Notes under the pieces: generated by a model
What the model was told of the DNA's origin: nothing
Database searches by the model: none
Seen by the model: only the letters and a program-made list of their open reading frames with translations
Assembly: GCA_011319805.1 (NCBI GenBank)
Contig: SJRY01000040.1
Location: 62,001 to 126,000 of the forward strand
Source of the DNA: Macrocybe gigantea
Taxonomy: Eukaryota; Basidiomycota; Agaricomycetes; Agaricales; Callistosporiaceae
Length of the DNA stretch: 64,000 bases
Direction of reading: 5' to 3'
Made by a program: the position numbers and the translations under genes
In this document: piece by piece, positions 12,201 through 25,060 of the stretch
Layout of the letters: every line of letters starts with the position of its first letter
Position numbering within the stretch: the first letter of the stretch is position 1

Positions 12201-14580
12201 GGTTCGTTCCTTGTTTTCCTATATTCGGCCATTTAGAACGACGGAATCGCCCAAGGCGGGACCAGTGGTCGACTTTGAGGTCTCGCATCCTGTGGAGAAG
12301 AACATCCAAGGAAACGCCCAAGAACTCGTGCCCAACTATAACGTCTGGGTCCGCCTTATACAACGTCACTGGGAAGCAGCGTAAACAGGCGTTCATGACA
12401 ATTAAGGAAGGGAAGCTCACTCAACAGATTACTGAGCAACATGCGCTCGTTCTTCATAGATGTGATTACACCTTTGCCGTTCGTCTTGGCCCGAACCTCA
12501 AAATTGGGCGGAAAACGGTCAAGAGGCCGAACGAATGTGTGTACTGTGCATGGCAGTCGCTCCGGAGGTGTCGGATCGTCGATGACCACTGTTCGCACCG
12601 GTTAATGACATTGAGGAGCCCAGCATGAAACGAAGGATGACCATACTGTTATGCCATATTCTTGCCGTCGCACATACAACCTCTCTGTTGTTTTCCTTGT
12701 GATTGACAATCGTCCGAACTGCTAAGCTGACTATAGTAAGTGGAGGAGTTTCTTTGGGGGTGTCTGCGTCCGCTTCCGCAAAAGGACTGATGTCCTTCGG
12801 GTCGGAGACGGTCACCTCCAGCTTGCACCATGATACCTAGAAACGGTCGTCAACGGCAGCCGGAAAGTACTAAGCGGACAACGAACGCCTTTGTTGTCGA
12901 TCTGTGGTTTCTTGATCTGCAGCCAACATGGACCCATTATCTTCCGTTTGACGACCAAGAGCTCAAAGGCGCTAGTGTTCGTACCAAAAATGTACGCGAT
13001 GTTCGGACTGCAAGCAGTCGCAGGTATTACCGGCTCTGAGCAGCTCCATTAGTCAAGGATAAGGGTGCGATCCGAGGCGAAGACCACACCGTTGAAGCCA
13101 TACACCACCTTAAGCCACTGGCTTTCTTGCCGAGGCACGTCCTTCACCCCAAAAGCGTACTTGCGTTTCACGAATTTGCCCTTCCAGGCCTTAATCCCGA
13201 GCTGCTTCCGTATCATGTCGAAGTCCGCATGCACGTCTTGTGGCGAGGGGACGATATCCGTATCGTAGATCTCGCCGTCTTCGTTCTGTTCAACTCGCTT
13301 CTCACGAGGAAGAACGAACAAATTTCGTTGCAAGTTCTCGACGGTGACGCAACACGACAACCACGCGTTGGTGACCTTGTCTTTGATTTTGCCAATAAAG
13401 TAGAGTTTTCCCTCGTGTTCGAGGTAATCGATCCAGAAGAAGCGCAAAGAACCGTCTGGCTCCAGGGCTGACACGTTAGCGTTGGAAGACTTTGATCCAC
13501 TAGTTGTGGCAAGGGGACCAAGCGTGTCTGCATCGGCTACGCTGAGAGAATCATAAATAGATAGCCATGAAGGTATTGCATTGCCTCCAGAAGAGCCGCC
13601 TTTGGCGGAACTGGCTTTGTTGGAAGTCATGAGGTCGAGCTCAGCCAGCTCCGGTTTGGCGACGGGCTTCACATCGATCACGTCGTCAAGGTCCATAAAG
13701 GCGTCCATATCCATATCATCAAAGGACACGTCCGCCGCGTCGCTGTCGACTTCGAGTTTTGCTAACATCTCTGTAGCGGGAGTAGCTGCGCCGCTAGACG
13801 CGGTTTTGGCACGCTTATTCGGGCTAGGAAAGTACTCATCGCTGGAAAGAACGGGCAGGCCGTCGTCGAGGTACCCGTCCGATGAAGAGTCCACCTCAGG
13901 GGTTCTTCTGTGACGAAGGTATGCTTTATGAGCAGGTGATGGTGGGTCTGAATAGTCATATTCAGGGGATGGCTTTCGCTTCCTGGAGCTTTTGACTGCG
14001 GCAGAAAGCTCAGGTGGAGCACTGTCCATAGAGCCGAGAATCGACGACATCAACTCATCTTCCTTCTCTGCAGATATCGCAGGACGATAGACGCTCATGG
14101 AGGAAGCAGCGGCGGGAGGTGGACGCGGCTTAGGTTTTGCCTTAGCCTCGTGTTTCCCATTCCTTTTCGCTGACGGACACGGACACGAATTCAGCGGCCG
14201 ATCCTGGTCGAGGAGGGAGCACTCACTTTTCTTCTTGCGACTATAATCTTCTTCTTCTGATTCAGACTCATTCCGCTGCCCATCGAGCCAATCGTCCATG
14301 CCATTGTCCATATAGCCTCCAACACCGTCGTCAACAACAAAATCATCTTTCTGGAGACGACCTTTCACGATGCTCCGGTACTGCTCTTCCGTAACCTCAT
14401 CATAGATCTGGACGTCTTCCTCCTCGAGATTCTGTACGCGTCATCAGCTACGCGTCGTCGTGGACGCGTCGAACTCTGAGAGCTCACTTTTACGACGCGT
14501 GGGCCGCCTGCGCGGGCCCTCTTGAGCTCCGCTAGTTTCTCTAGCCTGAGCTGCTTGTCTCGTTTTGAGTGCTCTGACAT
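9270..14580 (-). CDS. POL1: DNA polymerase alpha catalytic subunit
   Basis: Catalytic subunit of the polymerase alpha-primase complex, which extends RNA primers at nuclear replication origins and Okazaki fragments. The N-terminus at 14580 ([20 protein letters not shown]) joins an acidic segment with a conserved [13 protein letters not shown] motif. Exonuclease-like domain sequence occupies about 11.9-12.8 kb. Family B motif A is [15 protein letters not shown] (about 11510-11560). Motif B is [13 protein letters not shown] (about 11150-11195). Motif C is [11 protein letters not shown] (about 10970-11010). C-terminal zinc modules are [15 protein letters not shown], and CEEPGCRRK with CLRPDCSGN (about 9620-9960). 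The protein ends [20 protein letters not shown] with TAA at 9270-9272. Length and motif order fit a full-length enzyme of about 1450 residues with many small introns. Confidence 0.93.
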
Positions 14581-16398
14581 CCTGAAGAAGTCGACAAGAC
14601 TGGTATTTTAGAGTATGTGAGGGTTCGCGGCAGCGACGCCGCCAGGAAATGAGAACTCTTTGTCACAGTCACTTATCATGTGATTTGTCACTGCCTCGGG
14701 CTTCCTCCGTCTGTCACTGTGTCAGCCACTCAGATGCGTGGGCATATGCTTTCAATCAATAATCTGCTCATATTATGTCAAAACTGCACCATCAGTTCTT
14801 AAAGGCGCGCCAAAGATATAGGCGCTATCAAACATGTATCTTTTCGCAAAATAGCCCACTCACTAGTTGGGCTGGGAAGCCACGGCCTTGACATTTCCTG
14901 GCAATTAAATTCGGCGGCAAAGAATTGATTAACTGCATTTGTCGTTGGGTTAGCCTCGGATTGATACGCATGGACGGTACCGCCGCCGGGGATTGTTCGA
15001 CGTTGTGGTATGCGATCGTAACCTTCTTAATTCTTGGACACTGGGATCACAATGGGGTGTCTTAGTTCGGAGCCCTGAATATGTCAACACTACTTCTCAT
15101 GTCATCGAATGTGTGGACGTGCTCGACATGACGGGTGGTCTATATCGATCAATTCCGGTTTTTCGAGTGACACCCTCCAAGCCGGTATGAACTTTGGCTG
15201 ATTTGCCGTATCGACGTATTTCACTGTCCTCCGCTGACCTTTTCAATTCTTGTTTAATGCGAAGATAAAGAAGGTCCGTGCAGCCGTCAACGCAATAGCA
15301 GACTTCGACATCCACGGAATTCGAACGCACTCTAGGAATTAGCTTTAAAGGTCCCCTATTAGGCGTACATGATATGTGTCAAGTTTCGCCGCTCAGAATT
15401 CGTGCTTTCTAGCCTCGATCTCTCATGCAGTGGATCTTGACCTCCGTCCTTCCGGCGCAACCTTACATCTGCTAGGTTGACGGACTATCATAAAATCAGG
15501 TCTCGGTGTACAGCATCTGTGCAACTTCGCCACACGTCGGCCCAAAATAGGGGTCCACAGCTTCGGATTGGCTATGCTCAATCGCCAATTGATTTCAGAA
15601 TTCTTTCACTACTAGTATTCCTTAGCCGTGTGCCTTTTCTCCCTACTTTATAGCATTGCATGTCACTCAGAGTCCCGAAGATCCCAAGATGAATTTCCCA
15701 GCAACACGCCTCTGAACACATCTCTACAAGAGGCGTTAGGTGTGGGTTCCTTTCTATATGGACCCTGGGCTGATTCTAGGGAGAAGTAACTTGAAGCGCG
15801 AGAGTACGTAAAACTGTCAAACAAGACCCCGCTGTTCTACTCCTAAATTCCTTCGCGAGGTTCTGGAAGATGACTGGTGGCGACAGTTTCCATCCACATT
15901 CATCTACTTATGAGGCGCGATCTTTATGCCCTCTATGAACCCATTCGGCGACCCATCATGAAGGTCGCCTCGTATGTTCGGTACCACACCGTCATCTCCC
16001 AGCTGAAACGTCGTGGCACGACACGGTCCGAACGACCCAAGAGGGTCGAAAGCTATTCTGAAGGCTCTTTGGAGACTTTTATGTCGTTAGGATTGGGCTC
16101 TGCGCCAGATGGACGGACAATTTCTCAAGTGATGTGCGGAAATTCGTCTTCTGGCGGACGGCACGGCCATGTCTGCACTAATCCTGGTGTCTTGTCATGT
16201 TCCAGAGTACGTGATTTGGTGTACGTTTTTCGAGCTGTGTTGAGATTGTCCTTCAATTAGTGCATGCTGGTCAAGGTTCGTGGTTCCGTGAACGCCACAG
16301 GCGACAATTGCTGAGGCTGGGATCATGCTTAGTATTGTTCAGGGCATTGTCAGAGGCAGCACTGGGCCAAGCATCGCCTCGTATGTGAGCATGCCTAC
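14581..16398. other. Intergenic region, no convincing gene
   Basis: About 1.8 kb upstream of POL1. Open frames are short (longest 127 codons at 15877-16260) and have no recognisable domain. No RNA gene or repeat structure was seen. It probably holds the POL1 promoter. Confidence 0.3.
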
Positions 16399-18059
16399 AT
16401 GAGCGACGGTTGGAGGCCGAACTGCATATATCAAGCTGAACGAGAACCAAACCGATACACAATATCTCGACCGAGTGCACGAAGGCCGAATACATGCGTT
16501 CTCGAATCTAACTGCTTACAACTTCAATACAACGAAGGCTTCGACGTCGATCAAGACTTTAAGATATGTTACACATGTAAGAGCGCCGGAATGTCCACCT
16601 GTTCATGACAAATGGAAATCATGATCCCTCTTTGTTCATTCAGCGTCGGATGAGATTCGTGGATTAATACAGACGGTGAACGGCCTACCCAAGCACTATC
16701 GCGGAAAATGCGACATCTTGCTTAACTCTCTTGATGCTAACGCTGTAAACCGCAATCTAGTCATCCTATACGCGTTGCTCAGCTCCGGCCCATCAATCGA
16801 GGAATCAGCAGAACTGGTCACGCACCTCATGTACTCAGCCGTGTTGCCAGCTGCGAGCGCGGCCTATGTCCGGGGCTGCATCCGGGTCATCTACAACGAT
16901 GCCAATACTGGAGATGGCGAGATGTCCTTCCGCACTAGCCTCAAGACGCAGGGGGAAGGGCAGATCCATTCAATGCAGACGACAGTGGCCATGCGGCGGC
17001 CTATGGAGATGTTTCTGTCAACTTTCGACTCGAAGTATGGCTCGAAGAACAGGCGAGACGCCGTTTTGGATCCCTTTCACGACGGAGACAGGGAAACATT
17101 TTTATTCAATCTGAAACCTGCTCATCGAATGGCTTTGTTGAGGTACTGGGAGACTGGTATCCTTGCTCCATTCTCGCTTGACGTCGGACATTTTACGCAA
17201 CCCAATCGGTACGTCAGCGCTCTTCTGAATCGCAGGATTTGCTGAAGAAAACATAAGATTAATATTCGACGCTGGAGGGAACTGGCTGTCCCTCGTGGGC
17301 ATGAATCCACTCTACGGCTGGGATGTTTCCAAGGTGGAAAAATCAGGTTTGAACCACGACATAGCGACGTCCGATATCATGGGTTGTCTCTACTTCCACG
17401 TCAAGCAGGAACTCATAGAGTTCGCTAAAAGGATGAAAGAATTCCGTGTCAACGTCTACCTGACACAGTTCGACCCGCAGGTACTGGCGAAGGGTATTTC
17501 CATCGGCGTTCTTCCGACCTTCCACGACGCATGTTTTGACCGCATTGAAACCTCCAATTTGATCGACTGCATTGGAATGGGTCAGTGTCTGAAATATTGG
17601 GCCCCACTACTCAACAGGCAAAATGAACATGCTAGCATTCTCATGCACTCGAGGAATTGGCATAGGACGCAGCTTGACGCCACTGCCCAGTTCAACCCTC
17701 GAACGAGGGACATGCTCGTGAAGCGATGTGAGGCCCTGTCCATTTTCGTAAGTGCCGTTTTCGTATTATCCATGCAAGACAACGTTATAGACGAATTGCA
17801 GGACCCAAAGCTACAGAAATTATCCGAACAATGGGCAAAGTCGCATGCGATTTCACGATTGATCGAGTCGTTGGACGCGTTCGTGGACCACGACAACGCA
17901 CTACAAGCTTATTTGCGCGAACAGGATGCAGAAGACATCGCTGACAGTTTGGGACTCCATATGAGAGGGATGAATCGTGTTTGCCCTAAGGTTTGCACAT
18001 CTTCAATGGATTTCTGCCATCTTCATAAGATTTTAATAGAGATGTGGCATCAGCATTGA
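16399..18059 (+). CDS. DUF4470 domain-containing protein
   Basis: Fungal protein with an N-terminal DUF4470-like domain (PF14737), a module of unknown function often found in MYND-finger proteins. Exon 1 (about 16399-16580) ends DFKICY and splices over an intron ending at about 16645 into SDEIRGLIQTVNGLPKHY. This resembles the family pattern in which a 'GDIRN...TVN.LP' stretch precedes ILLNSLDANAVNRNLVILYA. A second intron at about 17210-17270 connects to NPLYGWDVSKVEKSGLNHDI and the long C-terminal half, with TGA at 18057-18059. No MYND zinc finger is visible here. The first exon is the least certain part and the true start may lie slightly upstream. Confidence 0.6.
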
Positions 18060-18405
18060 AATGCCAGAACAGAGAATCCCAAATCTATCAAAAGATGGAT
18101 TCTATAACCTCTGTAAGTTAAAAAAAAAAAGTCAAGCCATTATAGAAAGGGTTTAATTTGCTTGCGCACAGTTACGATAGGAGGAGCCGACTTCCTCGCC
18201 CGCTTCTTGGAGTTTGAAGTGGCATCTTTGAGCCCCAGAAGCGTATCAGATTCTGAACCTGACGTCTACGAAGCATCTGAGGTATAGGCAGCAGACTAGA
18301 ACGAAAGGAAGATAAAGAGGCTTGAACGCAAGTCCTATGAGCCATGTTAACAGGCAATCTAGATCGCTGAAACGATGTATATAACTGAGTGTTGGACTGA
18401 CGGCA

Positions 18406-19137
18406 TCACCGTGATTTCGGATGGTGTGGGGGATTACAAGTTGTATAGCCACGTCGATAATAGATTAACGGCAACGTCCGTTCACCATCTGGGTGTGCAG
18501 TGGTCCCAGTTTCGCCTGCCTCAACACGCAACACGTGAGCAATGAAAAGTTCGGATATTCGTCCGTCCCCATATTGGTCCTGCTTCGCCCCGCTCCTAAA
18601 TTCTCTTCTCCCCAAACCGTCCAAATACTCCAGGTCATGAAGGGGTATTGGCGGACCCACCAACCGGCAGGAGAGTGCACCCAAGGAACCAGTTATCATG
18701 GGTAATCCTTCCTTCGTCAACATATACTGGGTTGTCGAGAAGGGGTCTGAGTGAAGGTCCGGCCGAGAAAAATGGACAGCAACGGACGATTGCTCGGCAG
18801 AGAGTAGATTTATGACCATGTGGCATGAGTCACTAGTGCACACTTCCTTGAGAGAGGTGGCCATGCGTGAGGGTATCCGAAGCCCGAAGGAAACGAGAGG
18901 GTATGGCTCCATGGCGATCGAGGTGAACGAAGATAGCGTCGCGCCGTGAAACGGATGCTTTCCGCTTTTCGTCCGCATCCGGGCGGTGACTACAGCGACT
19001 GGCTGCGCAGTTTGCCTCAACAGTTCCCGCAGCTCCTTCTGAACGAGATGATGACCAGCAGCGTCGGTCGAAAGGGTCATTCCATGGCGACGAGGTGTTA
19101 TGAGCCGGGCGTTTTTCGCGGATGTGGTTCTCAACAT
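18406..19137 (-). CDS. Flavin reductase-like FMN-binding domain protein
   Basis: Single-exon frame of 243 codons, MLRTTSAKNARLITPRRHG to the stop at 18406. The flavin reductase-like domain (PF01613, split-barrel) shows TAQPVAVVTA, then HGATLSSFTSIAMEPYPLVS (the FMN-phosphate-contacting region), and a late LPLIYYRRGYT motif typical of the family. Members reduce or bind FMN for NAD(P)H-dependent electron transfer, often as partners of monooxygenases. The basic N-terminus with Arg and Ser/Thr and few acids could be a mitochondrial presequence (inference). No neighbouring monooxygenase partner lies next to it; the BVMO at 31-33 kb uses its own NADPH site. Confidence 0.8.
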   Translation of the reverse strand: MLRTTSAKNARLITPRRHGMTLSTDAAGHHLVQKELRELLRQTAQPVAVVTARMRTKSGKHPFHGATLSSFTSIAMEPYPLVSFGLRIPSRMATSLKEVCTSDSCHMVINLLSAEQSSVAVHFSRPDLHSDPFSTTQYMLTKEGLPMITGSLGALSCRLVGPPIPLHDLEYLDGLGRREFRSGAKQDQYGDGRISELFIAHVLRVEAGETGTTAHPDGERTLPLIYYRRGYTTCNPPHHPKSR

Positions 19138-19866
19138 CCCGCGTTGTGTGGTTATATTTACATTTAATGACTTTTACCACGCCAGGCAAGCAAGGCAACC
19201 ACACGGCTGGAGAACTTGCTGTTTGACATATGGAGCCCATAGAAATATAATTTAAATCGGATAATAAACACAAGAAGGCTCGAAGTTCGCGCCTTGTAGA
19301 CAGTCTGCCAGTCAACCACGATTCTGCCGAGAAAACTCCAATAAGCCCACGGCAAGGTTTTCTACTAGGCTCTTACTCCGCTGCGAATTTTATCGTTGCA
19401 CTCAAGGTTTGCCTAGCGATTAGTATGATAGACCTTGCGATTCCCCATCGCAGACAGTTGTGCAACAGGTGAGCTCCATCCGAATTGCCGGTGAAGACGC
19501 TGATGACAATCAGGGCATCAGCGGGACTGAAAATAGAAAACCCCTGCCCCTCTGCCACAGTGTAAAACGGTAGCGGTTTGCTGCATGAACCGGATCTTTA
19601 GGTTTTGTTTTTTAATTGCGATCCTAATACCTGGCCCTCAACACACATTAATATGGTTTCACTTTGTCAGATTCGGCGGGGCATCGAGACATCCGGACCA
19701 TGACATATCAAACTCGTGGGAAGGCACTGACTCCGGGTTTGTAATGTGGTGGTGTGGAAAACCTCAGCTGATGCCATATTTTCTTTCAGGTTACGTTTGC
19801 GCTTGAGCGAACGGTTTCCCTTACTCGTGGAGTCAGTCGCATGATCCATGGCCCGGGATCCAGTTC

Positions 19867-19874
19867 TTTATATA
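19867..19874 (+). promoter_or_regulatory. TATA box of MFS copy 2
   Basis: TTTATATA about 58 bases before the ATG at 19932. Confidence 0.4.
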
Positions 19875-19931
19875 GACGGGCGGTTGCTCTGATTGGTCGC
19901 CTCACCGGACCACACCTGTTTCTAGACACTC

Positions 19932-22361
19932 ATGCAGGACGGCAAGGACAGCAAGGGTGAGGCGTCAGCCACGACGAGCGCGACGGTGGACATAGAGGGC
20001 CTGGAGACCAAGTCCCTGGAACAAGTACGCGAACCGATTGACGCTCGGCTCAGCATCAGCTCGAGGCCTAAAGAGGATGAACTTGACGAGAGTTATGGCC
20101 GTCAATTTACTGATATCCTCTTCCATTCACATCACCCGGTCTCCCATGATGTGGAGCAAGAGACGACGACCACATCCGAAGAGCCCATCTATGTGAGTCG
20201 GGAACACCACTGTGTGGCTCGAGAAGTCACATCGAATCAATTCTTGCGTCAGGTGGAATTTTCGGAAGGCGACCAAAGGAATCCGGCCAACTATAGCTTG
20301 CGAAAGAAATGGGCCATAACGGCGTGGGCTTGCGTCACAACCCTTTTTTCTGGTACAATGGTTCCGCCAATTTCTTCCTCCGTGGCTTCTGACGTTCCCA
20401 TTCCAGCCTCCGCGGCGTCAGCGTACAGCATGGGAACTCCATCTATGACAAGAGATCTTAATTGCACGGTGTTCCAGGCCAACATAGGTCTGAGTGTTTA
20501 CGCGCTAGGATTCGGCATAGTCCCTCTTGTGACAGCATCATTCAGCGAAGAGCTTGGGCGACAACCTCTTTATCTCGGCTCCGGAATTGGTTTTTTGTTG
20601 ATGTATATGATGGTCGCCTTGTGCGTTGGTCTGATTCTTGCCTGTCCGTCCTAACGATTTCTGGAAATAGGTCGAAGAATATTCAGACTGTGATTATCGC
20701 ACGGCTACTCCAAGGCTCCTTTGGTTCGACGGGTGCCACTATGGTCGGTGGAACCATTGCAGATATTTGGTCGCCTAAAGAGTATGTTTGTCATGCGCTG
20801 AGCGAATGGCCATCTAATTCAAGAACACCCAGCCGAGGGTTGCCTATGTCCATCTTTGCCATTGCAGCCTTGGGCGGAACAGGTTTAGGACCTCTGTACG
20901 CCGGCTGGATAGAACTCAATCCGCATCTTGAATGGCGATGGATACAATGGATACAGATGATGTGAGTCATCCCCCTCCACCCTCGAAAATGACGATCAAA
21001 TGTAGCTACGTCCGACATCAGAGCTTTCGCCGCTTACCTTGTCCTCGTCCCCGTCATCATGAAAGAAACCCGAGCCTCCGTCCTTCTCACTCGCTTAGCC
21101 AAGAGAATTCGAAAGGAGACGGGAGATAAGCGTTACAGAGCTCGAATAGAAGACGAGAGGGCGAGCCTCAGGACTCTCATACTCATTTCATGCACTCGGC
21201 CGGTTCGTAAGTCAGCCTCGCTCTGGAATCATTACCTCCATGTATTCACTGGTCGATTTTCTAGATTTGATGTTCACAGAGCTAGTCGTCGCGAGCTTCA
21301 GCGTATGTTGTCTCGGTTGTCTGATTCTCTGTCTCCCGTCTCATTATTGATCGCGCAGCTCTGGATCGGATTCGTATGGGGCTTGGTTTATTGCATGGTC
21401 CCGTAAGTAGCTTAGTTCCTTTCTCTGAAAGTCGGTTACATCTTCTGTTTTCAGGTCCATATCTGGCGTTTTCAGAGACGTGCATGGCTTCAACATCAGC
21501 GCCGTCGGAAGCACATTTGCAACCATGACGTATGTAGTATCTGAGGGGTTTCGGTTCCTGGACGAACTTCTAGGATTTTAATTCATGTTTCTTGACAGCG
21601 TCGGTTCCTTGATTGGGTTTGCCTCCAATTTATACCAAGAAGTTCTTTATCAGTTAGTCTTTCTGAGCACAAGCATTGAAAGATATGTTTGACTCGTCTT
21701 TGAAGGCGGGATTTTCCTAAACGAGGGCCTGAAGCACGTCTGCATTCGGCCTGTTTTGCTGCGATTCTGGTGCCGGCAAGCATGTTCATATACGCCTGGT
21801 GTGCGTATGCCCACGTCCATTGGATAGCTCAGATGATCGCTGTGACGGTATGTCGAAATTGTGTTTGTCATTTTGCCATTTCTAATCGCTATTTATACAC
21901 AGACGTTTATATGGGCAACGTTTATAATCTACCTAGCCGTGTTCTCGTACCTAGCTGATTGGTTGGTGTGCTTCACTCGGTCGCATTATTGTAATGCTGA
22001 GTATCCCTAGTTACGGCCCTTATGCATCTTCGGCATTGGCAGGCCAAAGTCTAGCCAGTACGCCTTTCCGACCGTCCTAATTCTGCGCTGTCGCTCTACT
22101 ATTTGTTCCAGGGAACATGATGGCCATGGCCTTCCCGCTGTTCACGAATCAGATGTTCTACAAGTTGGGTTATAGCTGGTCAATACGATTTTGCCTTCGT
22201 CTCTCTTACGATGGTGCCAATACCCTTCGTGAGTGCTCCTGTATCTTGTGGCTGGTAGGGGCGCCTGACGGTTTATCTTCCAGGCTTTGTTCTTCTACGG
22301 ACCATTTATTCGCTCAAAGAGCAAGTTCTCCCGCATGGTCATGGAGTCACAAAAAATATAG
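19932..22361 (+). CDS. MFS transporter, DHA1/multidrug-type, copy 2
   Basis: Plus-strand paralogue of the MFS gene at 6550-8862. It has a longer hydrophilic N-terminus (MQDGKDSKGEASATTSATVD onward). A pre-helix segment EGDQRNPANYSLRKKW is followed by LSVYALGFGIVPLVTASF and the motif RLLQGSFGSTGATMVGGTIA (about 20700-20765). The central loop reads KETRASVLLTRLAKRIRKET (about 21062-21120). A later helix is FIYAWCAYAHVHW, then FPLFTNQMFYKLGYSW (about 22130-22180). The final exon ALFFYGPFIRSK ends at TAG 22359-22361. The spacing of six or more short introns parallels copy 1. A plasma-membrane exporter is likely; the substrate is unknown. Confidence 0.8.
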
Positions 22362-22821
22362 ATCCACCAAAGGAAAGCAATCAGATACAACCGCTAGAAT
22401 ATCTCTGCTTAGATGACATTAGCTTCGAGTAATCATAGGCCAAATGAAGTTTGTCAATTTCCGGTCATGCAGCGGAGACCTGCGAACTTCGTTTGTACAC
22501 TTCTTGATCATATCGAATAAGATATCGAATAGAAAAGGGCTGCAGAGATGGTCGTATAATAGATTACCATTCCAAAAAGTCCTTGAAAATCAATGCTCGA
22601 ACGTAGATTTGAGGTCTGAGGATATTGTGGGCGTTTGTGTAACGTTTGAGTGCAGTAGCCACGTGCTACGTATTAGGAAATGTGATCGCGGGGGCGCTGC
22701 TCAATCGCTACAGGCGTCTGCGCTGAGCGTCCATCCTGACGAGCTTGTGGACAAGTGTCGCAGAGCCTCGAACGCTCGGGACTAGCAATTCCATCACAGC
22801 ATCACACACATCTTCGCAGTC

Positions 22822-24550
22822 ATGCCTGAACAGCCTCATGTCGCCGCGCTCGACGAAGCCGCCTTCTTTCGCCTTCCACAAGAGATACATGATGTGATCC
22901 TGTCAGAGCTCGATTCTCACAAGGATCTGCTCAATTTCGCGCTCATTTCACGCGGATGTGCCCGGCTTGCTGTTCCCCGCCACACAGACTACCGCATCAT
23001 CCGCGTGCGCTACCTCTTGCCCCCTATGTGGGCGCATCTGGCGCGGCGAGCGGATCTTGCCAGAAACATTCGGGAAGTCCGCATCTGCGATACAAAGGAC
23101 TACTCAGCGAGCGACCACCAACCTCTCCGTCTTTTGGAGAAACATGACCACGACGATGCAGAAGTCAATAAACTTGTTCTCAATATGTGCGCGGCTCTTG
23201 AATACATGGAGCGGATAGAGGTGTTCACCTGGCATTCTCGGATGGCTTTGGATCCGAAAGTGGAAGAATGCATACTCCGTGCAGTGACAGCGCACCGCTC
23301 TTTACAACGTCTGGCGCTTGAAGGCAAGATCGGAATGCATGTTCACAATGGGCGCTTAGATGGTCGCCTTTACCCGGTTTGTGACTTGCCTTGCCTTTAC
23401 GTATCATGTAGCTAACCGAATATCTCATCCTTTTCCTAGCCATTTGAAACATCTAATCTTCGCTATATCTCTCTCCTGGGTGATGCATGGTTCCGGAGGA
23501 CAAACTCCGGGTATACGATACGTCTGCTACAACAATGTCCTGCGATTGAGGTATGCTGCATGTTTGCTACCCTGTTGCGCTCGGGATTTCATCCGTGATC
23601 ATAGTTCCTAGAACTCCCAGTGGAACTCTTCGGTCTTGCTGAATGTCAGTTTCCAAGGTTGAAAACGCTCAAGCTACATCTCTTCTCTGGAACATCCTCG
23701 CCGCCCGAGATATCTCGAACTACTTTCCTTGAGAACCATCCTACGATAGAAGAGCTTTCCTGGTACCCTATCGGTCCGGTGCAGTTCTCCTCGGAATGTC
23801 TTCCCGCTCTCCGACGCTTGGAAACGGGTCGACAAGTGCTGGAGGCTTTAGAAGAGACGAAGGTTGTCAGATCCATCGAATGTTTGGATGTCATGTCATT
23901 CGGGGCCGAAGATCTCCTCAATCTGAAAAATGTCGACAGAACAGCTCTTCGAAAGCTCGAAATACACACTTTTAGATCGATGGAATCTATTTGCAAGGTT
24001 GCAGATTTATTTCCAAACATTACATACCTACGTCTTCCCAGCGTGCGCCTCGACCCGGGGAGCGCGCACCCTACTCACCCACCTTTGGTGAGTCGCAGGT
24101 CTTCTCGACCAGGATGCTGACTAGCTCATTACCGTCATCTAATCACAGTCCGACTGGTTGAACATGCTTTCACGTTTTCGGAACCTCGAGATTTTCAGAG
24201 GAAACGGTCTTTGGGCCTCTTGCCGCGCCTACGTCAATTACCACAGCGTTATGGCTCAGATGCATATTGCGATCATGGAACTTGTTCAGCTGTGTCCCAA
24301 ACTCAGGCAGCTCGACCATTGCCAGATACATCCCAAGAGAGGCGACGTCAACAGAATTCGCATCATCAGAGAGGGTGTGGAAGGCGAGAACGTGAGATAT
24401 GAGGTGATCAAACCTCCTTCTAGGTACGACATCGCTGTTTTTGTGAAAAGCTCTGGATGCAATCTCTCATGGATGGAAATAACCTCTTCAGGAAACAATT
24501 CGATTCCATGGAGGACATATGTGAATAAGAATCTATGGTCGCTCACCTAG
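22822..24550 (+). CDS. F-box-like/LRR protein
   Basis: Start MPEQPHVAALDEAAFFRLP leads into an F-box-like motif LPQEIHDVILSELDSHKDLL followed by NFALISRGCARLAVPRH. F-box motifs bind Skp1 and place the protein as a substrate receptor of an SCF ubiquitin ligase (family knowledge). The first exon ends at about 23376 and joins PFETSNLRYISLLGD (about 23440). A short intron after QQCPAIE connects to ELPVELFGLAECQFPRLKTL (about 23613). Irregular leucine-rich segments follow (for example LRKLEIHTF and NITYLRLPS). The last intron (about 24090-24150) leads to DWLNMLSRFRNLEIFRG, and the stop is at 24550. All joins keep frame, so the gene looks intact. Confidence 0.65.
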
Positions 24551-25060
24551 ACCGCACGCATCCGTTGACGTGGCCTATCCGGAGGGACCTTCTTATGATC
24601 TAAAGAGAGGGGAACATCATCGTCATTACAACCAATCCTTGTTCGCTGTATCACTAGCAGTCGCCTGCGTACTGTATCCGACTCAATGCTGAAAGGGGTT
24701 AAACGATTTACCATATTTCCATGAAGGGCCGAGACTAGATCACTCTCATGTACGTGACACGAATGCAGGGTGAAGTATAATCCCCCCGCCTACGGCCAAC
24801 GCATCCCGGGCATACAGAGATTTGTAAATTGACATTGACATGGAGGACGAGTAATAGCAATGACGCGGTTGGTGTTGGGCATGAAGAATGGGACAGATAT
24901 GAAATGGCATTCAAACGTAAAATTTCATTGTGCAAACAGAACGTGCTATCATTGACATTGGTTCTTACATTCTTGTATGCAATGAATGCGATATAAGTAC
25001 AAGAAGTCCTTGCTATGGTAGAAGTCCAGCCAAGTATGTATGAAATTGCCTCCTAAGCCT
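24551..25060. other. Intergenic, convergent 3' ends
   Basis: About 500 bases between the ends of the F-box gene and the kinase-like gene. No gene or repeat was seen. Confidence 0.3.
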
